Under the pieces are notes generated by a model, which had not been told where the DNA came from, ran no database searches, and saw only the letters and a list, made by a program, of their open reading frames with translations. From the NCBI RefSeq assembly GCF_030433895.1, contig NZ_JARUXE010000001.1:1-64000 (forward strand): a DNA stretch of 64,000 nt, in the 5' to 3' direction. Positions 35,371-44,060 of the stretch are shown one piece after another (position 1 is the first letter of the stretch; every line of letters begins with the position of its first letter). This DNA comes from Arthrobacter sp. PsM3. GTDB lineage: Bacteria > Actinomycetota > Actinomycetes > Actinomycetales > Micrococcaceae. A program made the translations under genes and the position numbers.

Positions 35371-35889
35371 CTATCGGACCGGGTGCGCGGGTTCCGTGGC
35401 CGTGGCCGGGGCTGGGCGGACGGCCATGTACGGAGCCAGCCTGTCCTTCTGCTCCGGCGTCAGCCGGAGCACCCGCCCGGTAGCCTCGTCCACGAACGCC
35501 AGGTGGCTCGTGGCCCGGACGCAGTCCTCGCGGGTAACGGGGTCCTGGACCAGATAGTGGATGTCGAAGCTGGCACCCTTCACGGCCCCGACCCACAGCT
35601 GGACCAGGGCCGGGACGTTGCGGTACTCGAGGGTCCGGACATAGCGGATCTTATGCTCCACGATCAGCGCCAGGGTCCCCTCCGGGACCACGTTGAAGAG
35701 CGACACCGGCGGCTCAACCCCCGGCAGCCCCGGCCCGCGCGGCGGCCCGAAGGCCGCGATGCGGGCTTCCTCGAGGATCCGGACGAGCTGAACGTTGTTG
35801 ATGTGGCCGTACGCGTCCATGTCGCCCCAGCGCATCGGGATCTGCACCTCGATGCGCCGGGGCTCTGCGGCGCGCCCGTCGGCGCTCAA
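35371..35889 (-). CDS. Acyl-CoA thioesterase, 4-hydroxybenzoyl-CoA thioesterase fold
   Basis: 172 residues if the TTG at 35889 is used; this TTG overlaps the stop of the ABC gene upstream (TTGA), a common coupled arrangement. The hot-dog fold is shown by IPMRWGDMDAYGHINNVQLVRILEEARIAAF, with the catalytic Asp in MDAYGHINN, and IVEHKIRYVRTLEYR. DCVRATSHLAFVDEATGRVLRL ends the domain. It hydrolyses acyl-CoA esters. The upstream frame to 37107 is a shadow of the ABC gene. The link to the exporter is unclear. Confidence 0.85.
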   Translation of the reverse strand: MSADGRAAEPRRIEVQIPMRWGDMDAYGHINNVQLVRILEEARIAAFGPPRGPGLPGVEPPVSLFNVVPEGTLALIVEHKIRYVRTLEYRNVPALVQLWVGAVKGASFDIHYLVQDPVTREDCVRATSHLAFVDEATGRVLRLTPEQKDRLAPYMAVRPAPATATEPAHPVR

Positions 35890-37955
35890 CTGTGCACCGC
35901 CGTCGCGTCGTTTGCCGTGTTTTCCGAAAAGGCCGTCTCCGCGTCTTCGCCCGCGAACTGGGACATGTACAGGCGGTAGTAGGCCCCCTTGAGCTCTAGC
36001 AGCTGGGCGTGGGCACCCTGTTCCACAATCCGGCCGGCCTCCATCACCAGGATGGTGTCGGCGTCGCGGATGGTGGAGAGGCGGTGGGCGATCACGAAGC
36101 TCGTGCGATCGGTGCGCAGGGCGGCCATGGCCTTCTGGACGAGCACTTCGGTGCGGGTGTCCACCGAGCTGGTGGCTTCGTCCAGGATCAGCAGCGAGGG
36201 GTTGGCCACGAAGGCCCGGGCAATGGTGATCAGCTGCTTCTCGCCCGCGCTGACGTTGTTGCCTTCCTCGTCGATGACGGTGTTGTAGCCGTCCGGGAGG
36301 GCGCGGACGAAGCGGTCCACGAAGGTGGCCTTTGCCGCTTCCATCACCTGGTCCTCGGTGGCGTCCAGCTTGCCGTAGCGGATGTTGTCGTAGATGGTCC
36401 CGCCGAAGAGCCAGGCGTCCTGCAGCACCATGCCCACCTTGGCGCGCAGTTCCGCTCGGCTGAGGTGGGTGATGTCGACGCCGTCCAGGGTGATGCTGCC
36501 GCCCTGGAGTTCGTAGAAACGCATCACGAGGTTCACCAGGGTGGTTTTGCCGGCACCGGTGGGGCCGACGATCGCCACGGTGTGCCCCGGCTCCGCGGTG
36601 AACGACAGGTCCTCGATCAGGGGCTTGTCCGGGGTGTAGCTGAAGGTGACGTGGCGGAACTCGACGTGGCCGTCGGTCTTGGGCGGCAGCTGCTCGGTGG
36701 CGGTCTCGGCGTCCTGTTCCTCGGCGTCGAGGAATTCGAAGACCCGCTCGGCGGAGGCGACGCCGGACTGCAGCATGTTGGCCATGCCCGCCATCTGGCC
36801 CAGCGGCTGGGTGAATTCGCGAGAGTACTGGATGAACGCGGTGGCGTCGCCCAGGCTCATCCCGCCGGAGGCCACGCGCAGCCCGCCGACGACGGCGATC
36901 CCGACATAGCTGAGGTAGGAGACGAACTGCATGACCGGCATGATCATGCCGGAGACGAACTGCGCCCCGAAGCTGGCCTGGTAGAGAGCTTCGTTCCGCT
37001 CGTCGAAGCGGGCCAGCATGTCGGCGTCGCGGCCGAAGACGCGGACGAGGTCGTGGCCGGAGAACGATTCCTCGATCTGGCCGTTGAGCTCGCCAGTGTT
37101 CTTCCACTGGGCGGCGAAGAGCTTCTGGCTGCGGGAGCCGATGATGCCGGCGGCTACGGCCGAGAGCGGCAACGCGACCAGGGCAATCAGGGCCAGCTGC
37201 CAGGACACGATGAACATCATGATGACGATGCCGATGACCGTCAGCGCCGAGTTCACCAGCTGCGCGAAGGCCTGCTGGAGTGCCTGCTGGATGTTGTCCA
37301 CATCGTTTGTGACCCGCGAGAGGATGTCACCGCGCTGGCGCGTGTCGAAGTAGTTCAGCGGGAGCCGGTTCAGCTTCGTCTCGGTGTCATCGCGCAGCCG
37401 GCGGACCACCCGCATGACGAGGACATTCAGGACATAGCCCTGCAGCCAGAGGAAGATGTTCGCGACGAAGTACATCACCAGCACCACGCTGATCAGGAAC
37501 GCGAGCTGCTGGAAATCGACGCCGGCACCGGGGACGACGTTCATCTTGGCGAGCATGTCGGCGAAGTTGTCCTGGCCCTGGGCGCGCAGGCCCTCGACGA
37601 ACTGCTCCTTCGTCCCCCCGGCCGGCAACTGTTTGCCAACGACTCCGCCGAAGATCACGTCCATCGCCTGGCCGAGGATCCGGGGCGCCACAACATTGAG
37701 GACGACGGCGACCGTCACCATCGCGAGCACGGCGATGATGCCGGTCCGCTCGGGCTTGAGCAGGCCCATCAGCCGCTTCGCGGAGGGCCAGAAGTGCTGG
37801 GCCTTCTTCGCGGGCAGGTTGCCGAACATCCCGCCGTCGGCCTCGCCGGGCGTGAATTCCTCTTCGTAGAAGTCGTCGTCCGGCCCGGCCGCGGCGGACC
37901 CGGCGGCGGATACGGTGCCCGCGGGCTCGAGTTCGACCTTTTCGTTGGTGCTCAT
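35886..37955 (-). CDS. ABC exporter half-transporter, catalytic-site subunit
   Basis: 689 residues: about 70 acidic N-terminal residues, a six-helix membrane domain (about 80-380), then an ATPase domain. Walker A is VAIVGPTGAGKTTL, Walker B LLILDEATSSVDTRTE with the catalytic Glu, and the signature is the unusual NVSAGEKQ rather than LSGGQ. In heterodimeric exporters (LmrCD, BmrCD, TM287/288 type) the deviant signature faces the degenerate partner's site, which fits the next gene. The start overlaps the partner's stop by 4 bases. The substrate is unknown; drugs or lipids are typical. Confidence 0.92.
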   Translation of the reverse strand: MSTNEKVELEPAGTVSAAGSAAAGPDDDFYEEEFTPGEADGGMFGNLPAKKAQHFWPSAKRLMGLLKPERTGIIAVLAMVTVAVVLNVVAPRILGQAMDVIFGGVVGKQLPAGGTKEQFVEGLRAQGQDNFADMLAKMNVVPGAGVDFQQLAFLISVVLVMYFVANIFLWLQGYVLNVLVMRVVRRLRDDTETKLNRLPLNYFDTRQRGDILSRVTNDVDNIQQALQQAFAQLVNSALTVIGIVIMMFIVSWQLALIALVALPLSAVAAGIIGSRSQKLFAAQWKNTGELNGQIEESFSGHDLVRVFGRDADMLARFDERNEALYQASFGAQFVSGMIMPVMQFVSYLSYVGIAVVGGLRVASGGMSLGDATAFIQYSREFTQPLGQMAGMANMLQSGVASAERVFEFLDAEEQDAETATEQLPPKTDGHVEFRHVTFSYTPDKPLIEDLSFTAEPGHTVAIVGPTGAGKTTLVNLVMRFYELQGGSITLDGVDITHLSRAELRAKVGMVLQDAWLFGGTIYDNIRYGKLDATEDQVMEAAKATFVDRFVRALPDGYNTVIDEEGNNVSAGEKQLITIARAFVANPSLLILDEATSSVDTRTEVLVQKAMAALRTDRTSFVIAHRLSTIRDADTILVMEAGRIVEQGAHAQLLELKGAYYRLYMSQFAGEDAETAFSENTANDATAVHS

Positions 37956-39685
37956 GCCACGGCCTCCGCGGTCAGCTGGGATTCGACGATTTCCTGGTAG
38001 GTGCTGGAGCTCTGCAAGAGTTCCTCATGCGTGCCGCGGTCCACGATCCGTCCGTTGTCGAGCACCAGGATCTGATCGGCGTCGGCGATAGTGGACACGC
38101 GCTGGCCGACAATGATGACGGTGGCGTCGGCGGTTTTCGCCTTGAGGGCGCGGCGGAGCCTGGCGTCAGTGGCGACGTCCAGGGCGGAGAAGGAGTCATC
38201 GAACAGGAAAACCTTGGGTTCGGTGACGAGGGCCCGGGCGATGCAGAGGCGCTGGCGCTGGCCGCCCGAGACGTTGGTGCCGCCCTGGGAGATCCGAGCG
38301 CCGAGTCCGTCCTTCTTCTCGCGCACAAAGTCGGCTGCCTGGGCCACGGCCAGGGCGTCCCAGAGCTGCTCGTCCGTGGCCTCGGGCTTGCCGAAACGCA
38401 GGTTGTGCTCGATCGTTCCGGAGAACAGGTAGGGCCGCTGCGGCACCATGGCCACGCGCTGCGTGATCTCCGAGCGGTCCAGCTGGGTGAGAGGGACGCC
38501 GTCGAGCAGCACCTCCCCCGAGTCCGCATCGTAGAGGCGGGGCAGCAGCGAGAGCAGGCTGGTCTTGCCGGCGCCGGTGGAGCCGATGATCGCCACCGTC
38601 TGGCCGGGCTCGGCGGTGAAGCTGATGCCGCTGAGGACCGGCGCTTCGGCGCCGGGGTAGGCGAAGGACACATTCCGGAACTCGACGCGGCCGGCCTTGG
38701 CGGCCGGCGCCACCGGGGTGAGGGTCTCGTGGATGGAGGGTTCGACGTCGAGCACCTCGCCGATGCGGTCAGCACAGACCGAGGCGCGGGGAATCATCAT
38801 GGCCATGAACGTGCCCATCATGACGGCCATCAGGATCTGCAGCAGGTACTGCAGGAACGCCGTCAGCGAGCCGACCTGCATCTCGCCGGCGTCGACCCGC
38901 TGGCCGCCAAACCACAGCACGGCCGCGGTGGAGATGTGCAGGATCATGCCGATCGCGGGGAACATCAGCACGAACAGGGCGCCGATCTTCAGCGAAACAT
39001 CGGTGAGTTCCTTGTTCGCCGCGCCGAAGCGCTCGGCTTCGTGCGGTTCGCGGACGAAGGCACGCACAACGCGGATGCCGATGATCTGCTCGCGGAGGAT
39101 GCCGTTGAGCCGGTCGATTTTCTTCTGCATGGTGCGGAAGAGCGGCATCAGGCGGACCACGATGTAGCCGACCACCACCACCAGCAACGGAACGGAAACC
39201 CAGACCAGCCAGGACAGGTTAAGGTCCTCGCGGAGAGCCATGAAGATGCCGCCGATGCACATGATGGGCGTGGCCACCATGAAGTTCAGGCCCATCAGCA
39301 TGAGCATCTGCACCTGCTGGACGTCGTTGGTGCCGCGCGTGATCAGGGTGGGGGCGCCGAAGACGTTGACGTCCTTCGCGGAGAAGCTCGAGACCTTGCG
39401 GAACACCCCGCGGCGCAGGTCGCGGCCGAATGCCATGGCGGCCTTGGATCCGAAGTAGACCCCGGCGATCGCGGTGGCAACCTGGACCAGGGCGACGCCG
39501 AGCATCACCCCTCCGGTACGCCAGATGTAGTCCGTGTCGCCGCGGGAGACGCCCTCGTCAATGATCTGGGCGTTCAGGCTGGGAAGATACAGCGCCGCGA
39601 TGGTGGAGGCGAGCTGGAAGAAAACCACCGCACCGATGTATGGCAGATACGGCTTTGAGAAGCGCCGTATGAGGGTGACAAGCAT
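37952..39685 (-). CDS. ABC exporter half-transporter, degenerate-site subunit
   Basis: 577 residues from the ATG at 39685 (TAAGGA 9 bases upstream; the GTG two codons earlier is too close to that site). A six-helix membrane domain starts at once (YLPYIGAVVFFQLASTIAALY). The ATPase has Walker A VAIIGSTGAGKTSL, a canonical signature NVSGGQRQRL, and Walker B VFLFDDSFSALDVATD, where Asp replaces the catalytic Glu. This subunit is first in a three-gene unit with its partner and the thioesterase. Confidence 0.92.
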   Translation of the reverse strand: MLVTLIRRFSKPYLPYIGAVVFFQLASTIAALYLPSLNAQIIDEGVSRGDTDYIWRTGGVMLGVALVQVATAIAGVYFGSKAAMAFGRDLRRGVFRKVSSFSAKDVNVFGAPTLITRGTNDVQQVQMLMLMGLNFMVATPIMCIGGIFMALREDLNLSWLVWVSVPLLVVVVGYIVVRLMPLFRTMQKKIDRLNGILREQIIGIRVVRAFVREPHEAERFGAANKELTDVSLKIGALFVLMFPAIGMILHISTAAVLWFGGQRVDAGEMQVGSLTAFLQYLLQILMAVMMGTFMAMMIPRASVCADRIGEVLDVEPSIHETLTPVAPAAKAGRVEFRNVSFAYPGAEAPVLSGISFTAEPGQTVAIIGSTGAGKTSLLSLLPRLYDADSGEVLLDGVPLTQLDRSEITQRVAMVPQRPYLFSGTIEHNLRFGKPEATDEQLWDALAVAQAADFVREKKDGLGARISQGGTNVSGGQRQRLCIARALVTEPKVFLFDDSFSALDVATDARLRRALKAKTADATVIIVGQRVSTIADADQILVLDNGRIVDRGTHEELLQSSSTYQEIVESQLTAEAVA

Positions 39686-39975
39686 GCCCACGAGTCCTTA
39701 GGAGATAGCGAAGTGGATGAGGCTGGAGAAGAGTCCGGCCGGATACGCCTGCCGCATGTCCCCAGTCCAAGCAGAGGGGTCCGACAGCCTTAGCGATCCA
39801 ACTCTACGAAACGACCGGCCCGCGCGGAACATCGGACACTGAAAATCATCCAAACGGCGTACTTTTCACGCCCTGCGACGACATTCCCGCGGACTGCAAA
39901 GACAATAGTGCGGCACCGAGGCCGCCCCCTGATTATCGGGGCGGCCGCAGTGCCGATCGCAGGCAGTCTTCCTGG
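39686..39975. other. 290-bp gap between exporter and MFS/MarR operons
   Basis: It holds the upstream region of the exporter operon (39686 to about 39850, moderately AT-rich near 39790-39870) and the terminator of the MFS gene (39920-39946). No ORF with a ribosome site and no clear -35/-10 pair is visible. Confidence 0.5.
39920..39946 (-). terminator. Hairpin downstream of the DHA2 MFS gene
   Basis: GGCCGCCCC and GGGGCGGCC form a 9-bp stem with a 9-base loop, 30 bases past the stop codon on the minus strand. No T-run follows, as is usual in high-GC actinobacteria. Confidence 0.65.
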
Positions 39976-41703
39976 CTATTTGGCCCGGCGCTGGCTTTCG
40001 CGCTGCTGGCTGAGCACCTCGACAAATTCCCGGTCGAGATCGACGATGCCGGTCCCGGCCACCGGTCCGGCGGACGCAGCCGACGCAGGCGCCGGCGACT
40101 CCACCGCAGTCCCTGCGGACGGGCCGCCGTCGTCGACTTTGGCGGCGTTGACTTTGGCGGAGGGGGTGGCGATATCCACGGTGCGCCGCAGCGGCTCCTC
40201 CTTGATGAAGAGGATGGCCACCAGGGCGACGAGGCCGACGATCGCGGAGACCATAAAGATCTGGGCGGTGGCGTCACCGTAGGCGGCCCGCATGATCTCG
40301 CGGACCGGCTCCGGCAGGTCCTTGAGGTCCATGCTGGACCCGGATCCGCCCCCGGCGGGAATCCCGGCGGCGGCAAGGCCCTCGGTGGCGAGTTCCTTGA
40401 CCCGGTTGCCCATGATGGCACCGAGCACGGAGACGCCGATGGCGCCGCCGACCGACCGGAAGAACGCGACCGAGGCGCTGGCGGTTCCGATGTCGCTGGC
40501 CCGCACGGTGTTCTGCACCGCCAGGACGAGGTTCTGCATCAGCAGGCCCAGGCCGAGGCCCAGGACCGCGGTGTAGATGCCGGTCTGCCAGAGTTCGGTG
40601 GTGTGATCGATGGTTCCGGTCATTCCGAGGCCGCTGATCAGCAGGATTGAGCCCGCGACCAGGTACCGCTTCCACTTTCCAGTCCGGCTGATCAGCTGTC
40701 CGGAAACCACGGAGCCGATCAGGTTGCCGGCGATCATCGGCAGCGTCAGGAGCCCCGCTTCGGTCGGTGATGCGCCGCGTGCCACCTGGAAGTACTGGCC
40801 AAGGAAGGCGGAGGAACCGAACATCCCGACGCCGACGGCGATCGAGGCAAGGATGGCGAGGGCGGTGGTGCGCTGCGAGATGATCTTCAGCGGAATGATC
40901 GGCTGCGAGACCTTGGATTCGACCAGGACCAACAGGGCCAGCAGGGCGATGCCGCCACCCACCATGGCCGCGGTCTGCCAGGACCACCAGTCGTAGTAGT
41001 CCGGGTTGCCGGCGAAGGACACCCAGATCAGCAGCAGGCTCACGCCGGAGGTCAGCAGAATGGAGCCGAGCCAGTCGATCTTGGCAGGGCGCCGGACGTG
41101 CGGCAGCTTCAGGGTGACTTGCAGCAGGATGAGCGCGACGATGGCCAGCGGAACGCAGACGAAGAAGGTCCAGCGCCAGCCCAGCGGGCTGTCCACGATG
41201 AAGCCGCCGAGCAGCGGGCCGCCGGCGGTCCCCACGGCCATCACGGCGCCCATGTAACCGGAGTACTTGCCGCGGTCGCGGGGCGGGATGATGGAGCCGA
41301 TGATGGCCATCGCCAGCGCGGTGAGCCCGCCCATGGCGATGCCCTGGATCACGCGGGCGGTCAGCAGCAGCGGGATCGTCTCGGACAGGCCGGCCATGAC
41401 GGACCCGGCGACGAAGATTACGATGCTGAGCTGGACCAGCACCTTCTTGTTGAAGAGGTCCGCCAGCTTGCCCCAGATGGGGGTGGTCGCCGCGTTGGCC
41501 AGCAGGGCCGCGGTGATGACCCAGGCGAAGTCGGTCTGGGTGCCGTTGAGTTCGGACATGATCGTGGGAAGCGCGTTCGCGACGATCGTGCTGCTGATGA
41601 TCGCGGTGAAGAACGCGGCCAGCAGGCCGGTCAGGGCTTCCATGATCTGGCGGTGGGTCATCACCAACGTTGGTGCGGGGGGCATTTCTGTGGTTGCTGC
41701 CAT
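39976..41703 (-). CDS. DHA2-family (EmrB/QacA-type) MFS multidrug efflux protein
   Basis: 575 residues from the ATG at 41703 with AAGGAG 7 bases upstream; the longer frame to 42186 runs out of frame through the MarR gene. Fourteen helices are expected. Motif A is seen as GKLADLFNKKVLVQ, and GYMGAVMAVGTAGGPLLGGFI is the motif C region typical of proton-drug antiporters. The last 70 residues are a Pro/Ala-rich cytoplasmic tail. The MarR gene is 10 bases upstream, so drug-responsive control of this pump is likely. Confidence 0.92.
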   Translation of the reverse strand: MAATTEMPPAPTLVMTHRQIMEALTGLLAAFFTAIISSTIVANALPTIMSELNGTQTDFAWVITAALLANAATTPIWGKLADLFNKKVLVQLSIVIFVAGSVMAGLSETIPLLLTARVIQGIAMGGLTALAMAIIGSIIPPRDRGKYSGYMGAVMAVGTAGGPLLGGFIVDSPLGWRWTFFVCVPLAIVALILLQVTLKLPHVRRPAKIDWLGSILLTSGVSLLLIWVSFAGNPDYYDWWSWQTAAMVGGGIALLALLVLVESKVSQPIIPLKIISQRTTALAILASIAVGVGMFGSSAFLGQYFQVARGASPTEAGLLTLPMIAGNLIGSVVSGQLISRTGKWKRYLVAGSILLISGLGMTGTIDHTTELWQTGIYTAVLGLGLGLLMQNLVLAVQNTVRASDIGTASASVAFFRSVGGAIGVSVLGAIMGNRVKELATEGLAAAGIPAGGGSGSSMDLKDLPEPVREIMRAAYGDATAQIFMVSAIVGLVALVAILFIKEEPLRRTVDIATPSAKVNAAKVDDGGPSAGTAVESPAPASAASAGPVAGTGIVDLDREFVEVLSQQRESQRRAK

Positions 41704-41713
41704 GGGACGCTCC

Positions 41714-42193
41714 TTAAACAATTTCGGTCGTATTGGGGGATCCGGCCGTCGTTGCCCGGGCCGAGGTCCTGAGGGACTCAGCAAGTTTCTGCAGGGTTTT
41801 CGTTGTCTCTTCGACGTCCTGCTCACTCCAGTCCTGCAGGAAGCCCAGGAGTGTCGCGGCGCGCTGGTCCTCGATGGAGCGGAGTTTCCCGATCCCCGAG
41901 TCGGAGAGCGCGACCAGCTGCGCCCGCCCGTCCAGGGGGTCAGGCCGGCGGACCACGTAGCCCTGCTCCTCCAGCTCGGCAATGTGCCGGCTGAGGACGG
42001 GCGCGCTGACCCCGAGCCGGTCCGCGAGCTGGGTGGCCCGGGCTTCGCCCTCCCCCACGAACCGCAGGACGCCCTGAAGCGCCACGCCGGTGTCCTCCCC
42101 GCGAAGCTTGACGGCGGCGACGCAGCGCACAGCACGCTGCAAATCGAAGATCTGGTGGACGAGTTTGGCTGCGGTGTCCGGCTCAACTGCCAT
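41714..42193 (-). CDS. MarR-family transcriptional regulator of the efflux pump
   Basis: 159 residues with a winged helix-turn-helix: ATQLADRLGVSAPVLSRHIAELEEQGYVVRRPDPLDGRAQLVALSD includes the recognition helix and the wing with the MarR DGR motif. It is followed after 10 bases by the DHA2 pump and precedes it in the operon, the common repressor-pump layout. Two inverted repeats in the promoter region (42210 and 42238) are candidate autoregulatory operators. Confidence 0.92.
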   Translation of the reverse strand: MAVEPDTAAKLVHQIFDLQRAVRCVAAVKLRGEDTGVALQGVLRFVGEGEARATQLADRLGVSAPVLSRHIAELEEQGYVVRRPDPLDGRAQLVALSDSGIGKLRSIEDQRAATLLGFLQDWSEQDVEETTKTLQKLAESLRTSARATTAGSPNTTEIV

Positions 42194-42209
42194 GAGGGCC
42201 CCTCTTTGC

Positions 42210-42258
42210 TTGCCTAAGGCAACAATATAGCAGGAAATTAGTTACTTTGGGAAACTAA
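42210..42258 (-). promoter_or_regulatory. MarR/pump promoter with two inverted repeats
   Basis: On the minus strand a -10-like TATATT (42224-42229) is followed by the palindrome TTGCCTTAGGCAA (42210-42222). A second inverted repeat, TTAGTT / AACTAA (42238-42258), lies just upstream. The -35 region is poor. A repressor bound at either repeat would cover the promoter. Confidence 0.55.
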
Positions 42259-42262
42259 CCCT

Positions 42263-42288
42263 ATTTCCGGGCTTAATTTCCGGGCTTA
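42263..42288. repeat. 13-bp direct repeat, two copies
   Basis: ATTTCCGGGCTTA at 42263-42275 and again at 42276-42288, in the gap upstream of the MarR gene. Confidence 0.8.
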
Positions 42289-42294
42289 AATGCC

Positions 42295-42331
42295 GAGCGC
42301 GGACCGGCAGCAGTGCTGCCGGTCCGCGCTC
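42295..42331 (-). terminator. 37-bp near-perfect palindrome downstream of the TPP-enzyme gene
   Basis: An 18-bp stem (left arm GAGCGCGGACCGGCAGCA) around one central base, 29 bases past the TPP-enzyme stop. The most likely role is transcription termination of the ureohydrolase/TPP operon before the MarR promoter. There is no T-run. Confidence 0.75.
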
Positions 42332-42359
42332 GTGCTCGCGGGGGCGGGGAGGGTGTTGC

Positions 42360-44060
42360 TCAGGGCTCCACGTGGGTGGGGGCGAACATCCTGAGCAGGG
42401 TTTCGACGACGACGACGTTCGGCCCGTGGCCGGCGAAACCGGCCTTGAGGGCGTCCCCGACGTCCTCGGGTGCAACCCGGACGGCCGGAACCCCGAAGGC
42501 CTCGGCGAGCTTGACGAAATCAGGACGGGCGAGTTCGGTGGCGGTGGCCTTGCCGAAGGCGCCGACCATGTATTCCCGCAGGATGCCGTAGCCGCCGTCG
42601 TCCACTATCAGCCAGGTGACCGGGACGTTGTGCTGCTTGGCAGTGGCCAGTTCGGAGATGGAGTACATCGCCGAGCCGTCGCCGGAGACGGCAAGCACCC
42701 GGGCTGAAGCGCCGGACTTGCCGGTGGTTTCCAGGCCGACGGCGCCGCCGATCGCCGCGGGGAAACCGAAGCCGAGTCCGCCGGCACCCTGCGCGGAGTG
42801 GAACTGGCCCGCGCGGGCGTCCCAGCAACTCCAGGCCCAGTACGCGGAAATGGTCATGTCCCAGAAGGTCTGCATGCCGGAGGGCACGGCCTCCCTGATG
42901 TCCGCCATGAACTTCAGTTCCTTGCCCAGGTCCTGGGATTCCAGCCGGGCCTTAACCTTCGCGAGGGCGTCCTTCACCAGGGTCTCAGGTGGGGTGCCGT
43001 GCCAGTCCGCGCGCTTTCGACGCGGCTCCGTCAGGGCGGCACCGAGCGCGGCATCAAGGGCGGCATCAAGGGCTGCGTCCAGGGCGGCGAGCGCCTGGCC
43101 GGCGTCGGCCCGGATGCCCAGGCCGGGGCTGTTGGATTCCAGCACGCGCGGTTCCGCATCGATCTGGATGATCCTGCCGCGCGGGGCAAAGGTGAAGTAG
43201 TTGGACGTGACTTCCCCGAGCGAGGAGCCGATCACGATCAGGACATCGGCGTCCTCGAGCAGCTCCGTCATGTACTGGTCCTCGATCCAGGACTGCAGCG
43301 AGAGCTCGTGGTTCCACGGGAATGCGCCGTTCCCGCCGGGGGTGCAGATGACAGGTGCCCGCAGTTTCTCGGCGATGGAGAGCAGCGACTTTTCGGCCCG
43401 GCCGCGGCGGGTGCCGCCGCCGGCAATGATGGCGGGACGTTCTGCCGTCGCGAGCCATTTGACGGCCTCGCGGACCAGTTCCACGCGGGGCGGATTGTCC
43501 GCGGCTTCGGCGAGCGCGTCCTCCACCGGCGGCACCATGATGGGATCCAGCAGCACGTTCTGCGGGATTTCCAGCCAGACGGGGCCCTGCGGCGAGGAGA
43601 TCGCCTCGGTCCAGGCGTCCTGGATGGCGGAGGGGATACCGGAGGCGTGCTGGATCAGCCGCTGGCTCTTGGTGACGTTCGCGGCCGAGGCCTTCTGGTC
43701 ATCGAGCTGGTGCAGCATGCCCTTGCGGCGGGCACCGAGTCCTTCCAGTGGGATCTGGCTCGCGACGACCACCATGGGAACGCCGGTGGCATAGGCCTCC
43801 TGCAGGCCGGCCAGGGAGGTCAGCGCGCCGGGGCCGGTGGAGAGGAACAGGACACCGACCTCGCCGGTGGCCCGGGAATAACCGTCCGCGGCGAAGGCCG
43901 AGTTGTTCTCCACCCGCGAGGAGACAAAATGCAGGTTTCCGCGGCCCATGGCGTCAAAGAGACCCAGCGCATGCTGGCCCGGGATGCCGAATACGGTCTT
44001 GGCGCCGAGCGCTTCGAGGGTTTCGACGACGAGGTCGCCGCCGTTACGCACACCAGTCAC
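42360..44060 (-). CDS. Acetolactate-synthase-like TPP enzyme, candidate 2-ketoarginine decarboxylase
   Basis: 566 residues in the TPP-enzyme order N-M-C. The N domain has the catalytic Glu in [20 protein letters not shown]. The M domain has the VIGSSLGE block. The C domain has the TPP site [34 protein letters not shown] (GDG...N-type motif). It lacks companions of branched-chain synthesis. Its ATG overlaps the ureohydrolase stop by 4 bases. AruI, the 2-ketoarginine decarboxylase that precedes guanidinobutyrase in the arginine transaminase pathway, belongs to this family, so that role is proposed. A (ALDA)n insertion at about 325-340 arises from 12-bp repeats. Confidence 0.75.
   Translation of the reverse strand: MTGVRNGGDLVVETLEALGAKTVFGIPGQHALGLFDAMGRGNLHFVSSRVENNSAFAADGYSRATGEVGVLFLSTGPGALTSLAGLQEAYATGVPMVVVASQIPLEGLGARRKGMLHQLDDQKASAANVTKSQRLIQHASGIPSAIQDAWTEAISSPQGPVWLEIPQNVLLDPIMVPPVEDALAEAADNPPRVELVREAVKWLATAERPAIIAGGGTRRGRAEKSLLSIAEKLRAPVICTPGGNGAFPWNHELSLQSWIEDQYMTELLEDADVLIVIGSSLGEVTSNYFTFAPRGRIIQIDAEPRVLESNSPGLGIRADAGQALAALDAALDAALDAALGAALTEPRRKRADWHGTPPETLVKDALAKVKARLESQDLGKELKFMADIREAVPSGMQTFWDMTISAYWAWSCWDARAGQFHSAQGAGGLGFGFPAAIGGAVGLETTGKSGASARVLAVSGDGSAMYSISELATAKQHNVPVTWLIVDDGGYGILREYMVGAFGKATATELARPDFVKLAEAFGVPAVRVAPEDVGDALKAGFAGHGPNVVVVETLLRMFAPTHVEP
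43050..43085. repeat. In-frame 12-bp tandem repeat in the TPP-enzyme gene
   Basis: GGCATCAAGGGC twice, then a diverged TGCGTCCAGGGC, encoding repeated Ala-Leu-Asp-Ala. Copy number may vary between strains without shifting the frame. Confidence 0.8.

Noticed and set aside
35371..37107. 578-codon minus-strand ORF as one large protein
   Set aside because: Only its last 172 codons encode the thioesterase; the rest is out of frame through the ABC gene.
39755..39770. Third copy of the GGGACATG repeat (GCATGTCCCC)
   Set aside because: Only about ten bases match and none of the spacing, core palindrome or following motif is present.
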